Of a DNA stretch of 64,000 nt, positions 28,794 through 39,400 are shown one piece after another. Source of the stretch: Aptenodytes patagonicus. Its lineage: Eukaryota > Chordata > Aves > Sphenisciformes > Spheniscidae. Within the stretch, counting starts at the first letter, position 1. Each line of letters starts with the position of its first letter. The notes under the pieces were generated by a model. It ran no database searches and was not told where the DNA came from. It saw only the letters and a list, made by a program, of their open reading frames with translations. The stretch spans positions 7,075,501 to 7,139,500 of the forward strand of contig NC_134963.1 in NCBI RefSeq assembly GCF_965638725.1. Direction: 5' to 3'. Made by a program: the position numbers and the translations under genes.

Positions 28794-31260
28794 GTTTGGG
28801 GTTTTTGTTTTGTTTTTAATTTTTAAATCCCTGGTGCTTAAATTTTTAACAAATAGAGATCAGGAAGCCATTTTCACTCTTGGAGTCCAAGGAGAAAAAG
28901 GAGCTTGATATTTTATTTTAGCAGCTATAGTGGAGATCTTTTATTGAATGCATGGCATTCGCAACTGTAAATTTGGTCTTCTAAATACTTAACTTCATCA
29001 GAAGTTAACATGATCTGTTTACCATTTATAGTCCAGATCTGAATATATACTATAACACAGCAGTTAAAATACTTAGGTATTAGGTCCAGATCTCTGTACT
29101 GGGTACAACTTGCTTTACAGAAAAGTTCCACTATGTACATAAGTAGGATCAAAGGGATTGATGCACAGTGAATTTATTTTCAATTGGTCTTTTTTGATAT
29201 CATGTTTTCACTGAACTGGATTTCATTGTACTGTTTCTTTTTAAGATGTTTACTTCTATGTTCCACGTTAATACTGTATTTGGGATTTCTTCTTTTCTTT
29301 CAGCAAGTCTTGTAAATAAGCCTTGTTGTTTCCATAGTCCCTACATCATTGTTAGAAATGTTCCTTCTCTTTCAATTAGGTTGAAGTGTGCTTATGCTAA
29401 ACTTGATTGAAAGGCACTAAGTATGTGCAACTCCCTTCAAATGCGCAGCGTGTAGAAGTGCAGAACCACCTGCGTCAGGTCACAAGGGCTTGATCTTACA
29501 GTGGGCTTTGCACTTCCAGCGTGAGCTCCCAGTTATAAATACCTGGTGTCGGTGGGAACCGCTTATTTCTGACTTCAGTACACACACACGCGTGTACATA
29601 CCGGGCCCTTAGGCTGTCTTCACTTCGTGTGGGAGATGGAACTTGTAATTTAAAATATGATCTCACAGCTATGAAAATGGTTGCATATAGTTTGTAAGCT
29701 AAGAACTGTAAATACTTTTTTAAATGAAAAAAACTGCTTCCAGTTGATACATTTTCATAATTAGCTCTTCATTAAGCTTATTTATTTCTGAATTCTCCAA
29801 TAGTGAAAATGGCTTGCACTTAGACTACTGCATTGCGTTTGCAATTACCACTTTATTATGAAAAACAATGGGGAATTGGGGGGAGGGAGGAGTGGGGAGC
29901 CAATACTGACCTTCCAGAAGATGTTTGTAGGATTGAACTCGAAATAACGTATGACACTCAGTTCGGAACTTTTCCTTTATGTTGAAATAAAACTCTTTGG
30001 ATTTTAACTGAATAAAATTCGATTGCAAATCATTCATGAAAACAGTGTGCTCCCTAATAAGTTTTTGGGATTTCTGGTCTGATCATGAAGTCCATTAACA
30101 TTCTGAAAATAAGGAATTGAGGAGCCAAAAACTATATTTGCACAATATATGCAATGAAACGGTAGAATTCTCTCTTGAATTGTGTGTATGCCTAAAATGT
30201 GGATAACTGGTCAATGACGATTGATTTGTATGTATATTACATTCAGATTTAAGTGATATTTTGTGAGAAGTTCTATTGATATATTAAATGGGCAAATCTA
30301 GAAAGATTCAAACAAAAATATTTTTGATTTACTAACTTTTTGTTGTTTTTAATGCTAAAACAAAACAAATCTGATGCCACCTTTGACAAGTAGTCATGTT
30401 TACTAATCCCTATCTTCAGGTGCATCGCAGCAAGTTTTTAATTTTAATTTTGTAGACGTTTCCAAGGGAGTAAATAGACTTTTCGTTTAGAAACTAATTC
30501 CTGTACTTTAGGAAGAAATAAAATATATAAATAGCACTAAAAATACCTCAAATTTTTCATTAGATAGAAGCATTTATTGGCATTATTGACATCAACAGGT
30601 TTAATTATAAACTTCCTTTTCTCTCCTGTGGCTTCTGCTCAGAACTGTTCATTGTTCTGTGGCTTACAAGACAAGGCATCATAACCATATTCCTAGAGGC
30701 TTTATTTCTAAAGTAGTAATGCTTTATTTACAGCTTATACAGAATACATTCAGAACTTTTTTTTTAACCAGAGATTCTAGTGACAACAGACAACTGAACA
30801 AGCAGATAGATTTGGGTTCCTTAGACCTGTTATTGTCAGTCTCTAAGGGAAGAGACTTTGACATTATCTGGTATGAAGAAATCCAAAATAGTGTATAAGA
30901 CTGTTATTAGTCTTTTTTTGAAGTGCCTGATAACACTTATGGGCCAACGGATGTGATTAAACACATTTTAATGCCAGAAAGTACAGATGGGACCAAACCA
31001 GAACATCGAATTCAAATCAACCTGAGGTTTGAAACCAGATCTAAATCCAGCTTTTTTTGGCTTGGACCTATCTCTACCAGAAACTTGTTTTATGAACTCA
31101 CTGTAAAAGGGTTTATTGAAAGCATTGAGACGTGGAGCAGAAGGAGAGATGTAATTTTCTTCAAGATGACTGAAAGTTCTCATACAGCTAATGTTCTAGA
31201 AATAGTACAAATATCAAGAAGTGCTTCCTTGCTACAATGCTGAATGTTGGAGCTTCAGTT

Positions 31261-31309
31261 ACAAATAAATACAAAAAAAAGAAAGAAAAAAAAAAAGAAA
31301 AAAAAGAAA
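31261..31309 (+). repeat. A-rich low-complexity tract
   Basis: Runs of A broken by single G or C residues, inside the presumed BCL7A 3' UTR and about 430 bp before the likely poly(A) signal. Oligo-dT priming could start here and mimic a transcript end. Confidence 0.9.
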
Positions 31310-31733
31310 CTAGAAGCAAGCAAGTAAATTAGCTGAGTTTGTGGAACATGTGGGAAGGCCTTCCGAATAAACGATTTACTCAGCCAAACATTTTATAGCA
31401 GAACTATTCCTTGGAATTTTTATGCTTGGGAAAGTAGTTGTTAAACATTCCAAAAAGTGCTGGCACTTACAAAACAACAAAAAATAATCAACAAGGCAGT
31501 ATAAAATATTGGTTTTGGGTGGCTATCTTCATACATAAACATTGTCATGTTTTGGAATGTTCTTTATATCTAAGGGCCTGTTAGAAGGTGTAAAGAATTT
31601 TGTTTTCTTCAATACCTAATCGTTTTCCATCTTATGATTTGTGTGTGTGTGTGTTGTACAGCAGTATAATTTTTCACTTATTTATTCCATCGGTAGTTAT
31701 GGTTTGTACAATGTACAATGGTTTCATTTCAAA

Positions 31734-31739
31734 AATAAA
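31734..31739 (+). terminator. BCL7A: Candidate BCL7A poly(A) signal AATAAA
   Basis: AATAAA at 31734-31739, followed by a T-rich stretch within about 55 bp. A second AATAAA lies at 31819-31824, with GT-rich sequence after it. Either could end the BCL7A message; the choice between them is not decided by sequence. Confidence 0.5.
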
Positions 31740-32797
31740 ATAAAAAAATCACAACATGAATGCTGTGTGAATATTTTTTATCAAGAAACTTAATCTTAGT
31801 TTGTTTTTTTAAATTTACAATAAATTTCTGCTTTTATAAATGGTATTTTTAAATGTGCATTCTATGGTGTTGTCTCATTTGGTAACATGTAAAAGGATTC
31901 ACCTTTGAGTGGACCAAAGGTGCCTTGATATTGTAGCAGGACACTGAGTGGGGCGGGGGCAGTTTGTTGTTGTTGTAACAACAAACAAGTAGATATGGCC
32001 AATGTAATTACAGCAACCTGCAAAATAGCTTGGTAATTTAAGGTGCTTACTGTTGGCCTGGTACTCGGCTAATGTGTTGTGGTAATTTAAATTGGAGGGA
32101 GGAGGGCATGGTGTGGAAACATGCTTCAGTTTGGAAACATGCTTGAGTCTGATGCTAGCAAGGGTAAAACTCCTCAAGAGTTTTGGAAAGATTCTGTACA
32201 TTCAAGATGGATATAAAGTGTCCAGCTTATTTTTTGTGTTCCATGCGCTCTGTCCCAAAGTAGCCTGCTGTTTCAGACAGCTGAACTGGTCTGCTGGCTG
32301 ACCGCTACCAGAAGGGCGAGCCACAGCCAGCTTGCCTGCTCCCAGCTTGGTTTTGTTGCCTCCCTTGCGTTTACTGGGGTGCTCATAGCATCCTCTCATC
32401 AACCACTTAAATTCGCTAACCTAAGAAAACTACCCATTTTAGTTAGGTTTTTTTCCTTCTCTGGATTAGTGAATTAAATCAGCAAACTTACATAAAGGAA
32501 TTATATATAGGGTGGAACTGGAGAGAGAGAAAAGAACAGGTGGAAACAAGGATATAATTCAGGACGGGTCCCAGAAGGAAAGGCCTCTGAACAGGTAAGG
32601 CTTGTGCCAGTAAAGGGTGAAGGAGTGAGCAACAGCCTAGCCTAGAAGCAGGGTATGGAGCTGGAGGTTGGCCCTGTGGTTTGCCTGGGAGCAGGACGGG
32701 CAGAGGAGCCAGCAGTGGTAACGGGATGGCCGGACTCTCAGCACCTGCAATCAGCCCCACAGTCAGAGGCTGTGAGTAAGATTCCTTGAGCTCTTGC

Positions 32798-32835
32798 GCC
32801 TCAGCAAAATGGGAACGCTTATCTTCCTGTGTGTA
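32798..32835 (+). mobile_element. Possible MIR-like fragment
   Basis: GCCTCAGCAAAATGGGAACG, then TTATCTTCCTG, has the shape of the MIR GCCTCAGTTTCC...AAAATGGGGATAATA end with a deletion. It is very short. Confidence 0.3.
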
Positions 32836-33816
32836 GATTTAGGAGGATAATCTTGTACCACTAAGTGTTGTGGAGTACGCTGCGGGTATATTTTTAAACA
32901 GCTTGAATGTCTCTCTGTTCAGTCTGTATCACAATTGAATTCTAAGTCGGTAAATGTCTGCCTCCTCCTGTGCTAAAAGTCTGCGCTGTTGAAGGAACAT
33001 CATCAGAAGATGGTGGCCTACGTTTCACCTGGCACTGCAGATTGCTAAAAAGAAACAGTAAGAAAAAGCATACTCAAAAGATGCTGCTGTGGCCCTTTAG
33101 TGTTTCCTTGTGCCTCCTGGAATTCCTTACTGTGGAGGAGGAGAGGATAGCTGGGAGTCTTCACCTGTTACTGATCACCTAAATGCTGATCTTTAAAAAG
33201 GCAAACCAAGACATCTGTCACCAAAATAACTGGATTTATTTTAAGGGATGCGTCTTTCCTTGCATCTGTGTTATTTGCACTGGGGATGATTAGAGGAGAA
33301 AACCCTGAACTGCATCAAATGTTAGTCATAGCTTAAGACTGCTACCCCTATTTTAAATGATGGTTTGGTGTACTGCTAACTCTTCTTAGAAAATTGCATT
33401 GCTACCTAGCAACTTCAGTTTAACAAGTTACCCCTCCTTGCACACAGGAAGAAGCAAGTGTGGCTTGCTTATAAATTTGTGAGGTAAACGTATAGGCTGT
33501 TGTCATGGAAGTACTGTATGCAGTGCTGTTATTGATGGGTGGTTGAGATTTTTAATTTTTGTTTAGTTCAGGTGCTCTAACAAACTACATGTCAGACTTA
33601 AAATAGACATTGTAAAACTATGAATGTTGTTTTGAAATGTTTTTATTTTTTGCACTTGGAGTACTCCCAATCAGAATGCCTTGCTGGGAGATAGCATTGC
33701 TTTTTTTAAAAAAAAAAAAAACAAACACTTTAAGGTAACAATAACCAGCTTTGAAGCTGAACTATGACTGTGGCCTTTTCTTAAGAATTTTAGTCATATG
33801 CGATGCTGACTAAGAG

Positions 33817-33930
33817 CTGAATATAAATCTTGAATTTTTTTAAGATTTCTGACAGAGCCCTCACATGATGTCTGAATGTAAATCTTGATTTTTTTAAAGT
33901 TTTCTAACAGAGCGAGCCCTCACATGATGT
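33817..33930 (+). repeat. Two-copy tandem duplication, 55 and 59 bp
   Basis: Copy 1 (33817-33871) and copy 2 (33872-33930) both run CTGAAT(A/G)TAAATCTTGA, a T-run, TTTCT(G/A)ACAGAG and CCCTCACATGATGT. Copy 2 carries a 4-bp insertion, GCGA, near its 3' end. They are close to 90% identical by eye, so this is a younger event than the one at 7583. Confidence 0.9.
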
Positions 33931-35353
33931 GACCATGCCTTACTGCTCCTTTCATGTGGGGAAGTATTTGAGACTACCACTCCTCCCCTAAACACAGTGA
34001 TCCGTCTTGATTTCATGCTCTCTAATGGAGAATATTAGATCACTGCAAGGGCATTAATTGTGATATTGCAGGAATGCCTCTTCCTTCCGTGCCCAAGACT
34101 TGCTATTATCACTATCCCTTGAGTTTCCCTTGATCTTATTTCTGGTTTTACGAAGCAGAAAAAGTAGCATGTGACATTTTAATGTTTGGGGTTTTTTTCC
34201 CCTCATGAGGATGACTATGTAGAAGAGCCTGTTTTTTTAAGTACAAGGTCCTAGAAGGCAGAGAATATAAGCAATTTACTCCAAAGCATTTATGCTATGC
34301 CATGTAGAATACAATTGCTCTCCTGGTGATGGAGGTTTGCTCTACAGGGCAAGCTAGAGATCTTTTCTCTTGACTTTGTATATACATATCTATGTATATG
34401 GGGTTTTGTGCTGTAAGCTGCTGTCCTCTCCCCAGACTAATACATCTGCTGGCCCTATTGCTGTGCTTTCATCTTGACCTACAGGATCCATTGCTTCCTT
34501 TATGCTTTTGAGAAGGATGAAATCCGATCTTTACTTCCCCTGGAACAATGGTACTTACTTTATGCACGCCGCTGAGCAGGTCCGTGGGTTAGGTGTGAGC
34601 CACCAGGCTGGCAGTGGAAGCTCCGTGTCCCGAGCTTTCCTCTACGATTCCAGGCTGATCCCTCCAGCCGTGTTTGCAGCCTGTCTGCTGCAGGTCTCCA
34701 GCTACTTCTGTAGCTGCCCTGGCTTCTTGCAGACTGCTTCTGGAAAATAATAAGCAATTTACTGTATTAAAGATAGCTTAAATCCATGAAATAATTCTAG
34801 CCCAGTAACTCTCTCATCAACGTTCCTCAGACAGTTCTGGGCTGTCCTCTGCATCTTCTCATGTTCGTAAGAGTCCCTTAGCCTTAGGGGGGGGTTTCTG
34901 AGGAAGTGTATTGCCGAAGACATGCAGTTAGCTCCTTGTGATGGTTCTGTTTGAGTGACCACAGCTTCCCTAGGCCTCTTCTCAGTCTTAAGGCTGGAGG
35001 TGGTTATGCATTTTTGGTCGAGGCTTCCCCATGCGCCACCTCACGCCCTACAACGTAGTCCTGCTGGGTGGAAGCGCCATGTTGGATCGCTTAAACCACT
35101 GTGGGAGGAGAGGGACAGGACAGCAGTAGTGTGACACCAGGGCCTTGTGGCAGTGATGCCTTCCGCTTTCGTGGTGAGGCTGGTGGTGATGCAAGGTGGC
35201 CAGCTGCCCCACAGGGATGTTTCATGATCAACAGTGGTGTAAGGGGAAGGGTAAAACGTTGTGGGTGTCACTTACACGATGGGTGTGTGAGAGGAAAGGT
35301 CCTGCCCTTTCCTCTGAAGAAGCTCTCCTCTTGTAACTAAAGGGCAGTGGGAG

Positions 35354-35660
35354 GAGGGAAAGCGGCCTTGGGGGCTGCCTTGAGGGAAAGCAGCCTCTAG
35401 GGTGATGGCAGGCTGCAGCTTTCACTGAGGGGAAAATACCCGCAGGGGTGTTTTCCAGTGGCCTTCGGGGGTGGCTGATGGTGGCCTGGGGCTCTCCATG
35501 AGGGAACATTGCCTCAGAGGGGGCTGGGGGCCGCGTTGAGGGGAAGCGGCCTCGGGGGTGGCAATGGCGGGATGGGCCCTTTGCTGAGGGAACGGGGCCC
35601 GAGGGCGAGTCGGGGGCCGGCGGCTCGGGATCGCTCCCGCTGAGGGAGGTGGCGGGAGCG
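35354..35660 (+). repeat. Degenerate GC-rich minisatellite upstream of MLXIP
   Basis: The motif TGAGGGAA followed by a GC-rich G(C/A)GGCCTC-GGGG-type core recurs at 35354 (as GAGGGAAAG), 35381, 35426, 35499, 35537, 35585 and 35641. Spacings are 27, 45, 73, 38, 48 and 56 bp. The spacer sequence (GGGTGGC, ATGG, CTG) also recurs loosely. The array ends within about 160 bp of the MLXIP start codon and overlaps the start of its CpG island. Confidence 0.7.
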
Positions 35661-36480
35661 GGGAGGGCGCAGGCCGCAGTGGAGGGGCGGCGGCGGCGCT
35701 CCGGCTCCTTTAAGCGGGGCGGTGCGGCGCGGCGGGGGCCGGCCCGGGGCGGAGCGGGGCGGTGGCGGCGCAGAGCGGGCGGCGGGCTCGGCCGGCGGCT
35801 GGCGGCAGCGGGGCCATGGCCGCCGACGTGTTCATGCGGCCGGCGCAGCTCCTTGGGGCGGCGGGGCCGCTGTCCCCCCGCACGGAGCCCGACGAGGACT
35901 CGTCGGACACGGACGATGGGGGCGCCTCGCCGGGCGGAGGGCGGCGGTGCGGGCCGCGACGGGGGCAGCCCCCGGGCCCCCAGATCATCCACTCGGGCCA
36001 CTTCATGGTCTCGTCGCCGCACAGCGAGCACCCGCCCAAGAAGGGCTACGACTTCGACACGGTCAACGAGCAGACCTGCCAGACCTACCAGTTCGGGGCG
36101 GCCCGCGGCGGCGGCGGCGCCGGGGGGCGCCTCAGCATCGACGCCTCCCTCACGAAGCTCTTCGAGTGCATGTCCCTGGCCTACAGGTACCGGCCGCCGC
36201 CCTTGGGCCGCGGGGCGGGGGCCGGGGGCGCGGGGCAGGGCGGGCCGGGGGCTGGGGAGGAGGGCGCGGAGGGGCCGAGCGGCTCCCGGAGTGAGTCATG
36301 GCCGCGGGGAAAGCCCCGGCTGGGCGTCGGCGGGGGGGAACCGGGCCGGGGACCCGAGGGCGCGGTGAGGGGCGGAGGCGGGGGAGCGAGGCCTGAGGCG
36401 ATCGGCCGGGACACCCCCGGGGGCGTGGGGGCAGCTGAGCGTCGCCTTTCGGCGGTGATACCCCCCCCTCCCCTCCACGC
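35560..36480. promoter_or_regulatory. MLXIP: CpG island and promoter region of MLXIP
   Basis: A dense CpG block surrounds MLXIP exon 1. Several GC boxes (GGGGCGG or GGGGCGGAGC type) stand at about 35717-35765, just upstream of the ATG. No TATA box is evident, as expected for a broadly expressed gene. Long open frames on both strands here (up to 300 codons) are composition artefacts apart from exon 1 itself. Confidence 0.85.
35816..36186 (+). CDS. MLXIP: MLXIP (MondoA) coding exon 1; rest of gene not recognised in window
   Basis: 123 codons plus two bases, ending CTACAG|GTACCG; the phase fits the known continuation of the Mondo family into exon 2. MLXIP is a bHLH-ZIP transcription factor that pairs with MLX and shuttles to the nucleus in response to glucose 6-phosphate. 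Visible parts: a variable acidic N-terminus (PDEDSSDTDD, residues 25-34); Mondo conserved region 1 with HSGHFMVSSPHSEHPPKKGY (59-78) and DFDTVNEQTCQTY; then LSIDASLTKLFECMSLAY (106-123), the start of conserved region 2 with its nuclear-export-type leucine spacing. A glycine-rich insert GAARGGGGAGGR (94-105) separates the two, where I remember a short non-glycine linker in human. The ATG has a strong context (GCCATGG). The bHLH-ZIP exons must lie beyond the window. Confidence 0.95.
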
Positions 36481-39400
36481 GTGGGTGTTCGTGTCGCTTT
36501 TGTTTTCAATGAACTTTGGGATCCTTGCGGGCACTTTCCGTAGGCCTGAGACCACGGCGGCAAAGCGTCGCCCCAGCCCTCGCCGCGAATGGTTTCGGGT
36601 GAGCGGAGAGGTTGTCATCGCGTTTTCACCGGGGCTGGGAGGGGAGGAAAGGAGGCTGGGTTGAGTGCGTGAGGCGAAGTGGGACCTCATGCCCGGCGTG
36701 GGAGTGCGCGCTGCCTCTGCGGACTCTTCGTGGCAGTAGAAAATGCCCAGCATCTCACGGCCAGGCTTGAAGTTAGTGGAAACATCTAGTGCTGAAGAGT
36801 CTCGGGAGAGATCCCTAAAGGGCAAAGTAAACGCTTGTGCCCTAGTCTGGGTGAAAACCGGCCAATTTTTCTTTTTTTCCCCCCAAATTTTATTTTTGTA
36901 ACAAATTCAAGAAAGTGGGATCTGTCATTGTTTCCTTTGTTCCGGTGGTTGCAGTTGGTAGTAGCACTTCCTGGGTTTATCAGCGCCTTTTGCTCAGACT
37001 TTGGTTTTGCTTTTCATCTATTTAATAAGGCATTATATTCACATTTACTCCCTTTGTCTGTCATCCAAAATGGAGGCAGAGCTATGGAATAGAAGTGTTT
37101 TGAAAAGATGTATGCCTGCTCGAGTCTTTTGTTCCATGTGATATAGCAGAAATTGGATCCAATCTGATGTTCTCTATTGAGCATATTTTAGAAGTTGATT
37201 AAAAGGAATGATGGAAAATGCCTCTGAGCATATCAACAGAAATATTTATTTTCATTTATAGGAACCATATTAGCTTGCTAAGAGAAAATTCTTTGCCCAC
37301 CCCAAATTCCTCTATTTAAGTATTGCTCAATGAAGAGGAAACAATAGAACTATCTGTTCTGTACAGTTAGCGAGAAAACGTAATGTAAGTAATCTCATTC
37401 TGATAATTTTTACTAAGCAAGTTATTAGTTACTGGCAAGAGAGCGAATCTTAGATAAGGTGCATACAACAATGGACGTAAATTCTTTGCGTTTACAAAAG
37501 AAACAAAAATGTAAAACAACTAAAAATTAACCAGTCTGCCTTTATTGTACAAGCTGAGAGGAACACACGAAGGAACCACAAGTATTACAAGGGACAGAAC
37601 TAGACTTCTCATGTGTATCTTCTCATCGGCCTCTATCAGCTTTATTTTATGTTGTGCTTCCGCTAGGGTATCCTTGGGATTTTGAAACAGAGGATCGCAT
37701 CTAATGCAAAGGAATAATTCTGTGATACTAATTTGATGATACCGAACTCTGATGTAGATGCATAAATTGAGCACCAAACCTATTTTAGCAGAAATAATTT
37801 TACCCTACTTATTGGTGGTAGTATGACGCAAGGTGCAGGAAATATCTTCTCAGAGGCTACCAAAGAAAAGCATGTTCTTAATACTTCTGTACTTGGATAC
37901 CTTAAGGTTTGCTTAGTTGCGACCGTGAAACATCCTGCCCAGATTCAGCCTGCTTACTCGATGGCTTTGTGATAAATTTTTTAAATCTGCCTAACAAACA
38001 AATTGTAAACTTGGGTCTAAAAAGGGTTAAAATAATTTTGGAAAGTCTAATTTGGGGTGGTGAATGTGGGTATGAAATGAGGAATCATCGCCATTTAACA
38101 AATGATTGATTAAGCATGTAGGTTGAACCTTTCTACCTTAGAAGCGGTCTCTCTGTCCATATCCTCCTCAGGGAACATACAGCACTTGGGTAAACAGCAA
38201 CTGCCTTTTGTGCTGTGCTTCAAGTTTGATTTGAACTTGGTTGGCTTATGGGGATGTTTTCGTTGCTGTTGCCTCAGCTGTATCTTTCCCATTATTGTCT
38301 ATCTGATCTAGTACTGACAAAACATGCCGATTCCATGTTTATACTTTTTGTACTGCCTTTGCTGGATAGAAATTCACTCTAGAAAAGATCTGGGGGGTGT
38401 GGAAACCAACACCAAACACTGTAAAACAAAAAGGTGAAGAAGTGTGGTTTTTGCTTTGTGGCTGTTGCAGAACCAGTGGCAAGGGGCATGAGCTAACTCA
38501 TCGTGTTTCTAGAGCTGGGGTAATGCAGCTATGTTAAATACAAAAACAAGGAAGTTGCTGTAACAGAGCTCTGGGTGTAATATGTATTTGCACTTGATAC
38601 CCATTGCTAGTATTTCAGTGTTTAAAGCTTTAAAAAGAAGCACTAAACTGTGTGGTATCCATTAGCTTTACCAATGATAGATGGTAACAATGCTAGAAAG
38701 CAAAGTTTTTCTAGATTACCTAGGATGGTTTATGTTTGAAAGTGGCCAAATTTGTGCTGAATCACGTTCACGGTGGGATGCACAGTGTAGCCTGGGCTCT
38801 TTTAATTGTGCTGTAAACTTTTTTTTTTTTAAATGTGGCTTTGTGCTGTTAACTGTCACACTTTTTATGATAAAAAAGCAATTTCTGAACATGGGGGAAG
38901 TGATTCCCTCATGCCTTTGAGCAGTACAAGCTAAACTGATTTCAATTTTCATCATAGCTGTTTCAGTCACGTATCCAGTTGCGCAGGTTGAAAATCCTCA
39001 TTTCAGATGAGCCATTTCACAGGGGAAAATATGGCCACAGCGTACTCCCCTGTACAGTTAGGAGATTAAAACAATCTTCTAAATCAATAAGTTACTTATA
39101 AACACTATCACAGTATCACGTGGGCTGTACTTTATCTAAATGTCACCCATTTTTCTCATGAGATTGATTGTGGGAACTGTACCACACTGACGGAGGTAAA
39201 AGAACCTTGGTTTTCCTCTTCTAACGCCTTCATCTCGGCCCTTTAAAATAACGTGACCTTGCAGATCTTGATGTGTGTAGGTAGCTGTAATTGACCTATG
39301 GTAGGCAGGCCACTTTAAAGGCAAAAAGATTTAAAAAAATGTGCTTTCCAAAATGAAAATGACCTTTGATGCTGTTCATTCTAAGGAGAAACTATGCCAA

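Larger units (their letters stand above)
28243..31840 (+). other. BCL7A: BCL7A 3' untranslated region (approximate end)
   Basis: AT-rich sequence runs from the BCL7A stop to candidate poly(A) signals at 31734 and 31819, which would make a 3' UTR of about 3.5 kb. BCL7A transcripts are known to have a long 3' UTR, and no other gene starts here. The region holds a C12/T9 tract, an A-rich stretch and a (GT)n run. Open frames such as 30923-31243 have no recognisable product. The exact end needs transcript data. Confidence 0.6.
31850..35350. other. Intergenic region between BCL7A and MLXIP
   Basis: 3.5 kb with no recognised gene. It contains a small perfect hairpin (31962-31986), a direct duplication of about 20 bp around 32112-32147 (TGGAAACATGCTT repeated), a faint MIR-like patch near 32798, A13-type runs near 33708-33721 and the 55/59-bp tandem duplication at 33817-33930. 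The open frame at 34502-34750 shows no family resemblance. Confidence 0.6.

Noticed and set aside
30923-31243. 106-codon open frame in the BCL7A 3' UTR
   Set aside because: No family resemblance; it lies between the BCL7A stop and its likely poly(A) site and is expected by chance.
35228-36825. Long open frames on both strands around MLXIP exon 1, including a + strand frame running to 36664
   Set aside because: The + frame is exon 1 plus intron read-through; the splice donor at 36187 ends the real exon. The others are composition artefacts and partly follow the minisatellite.
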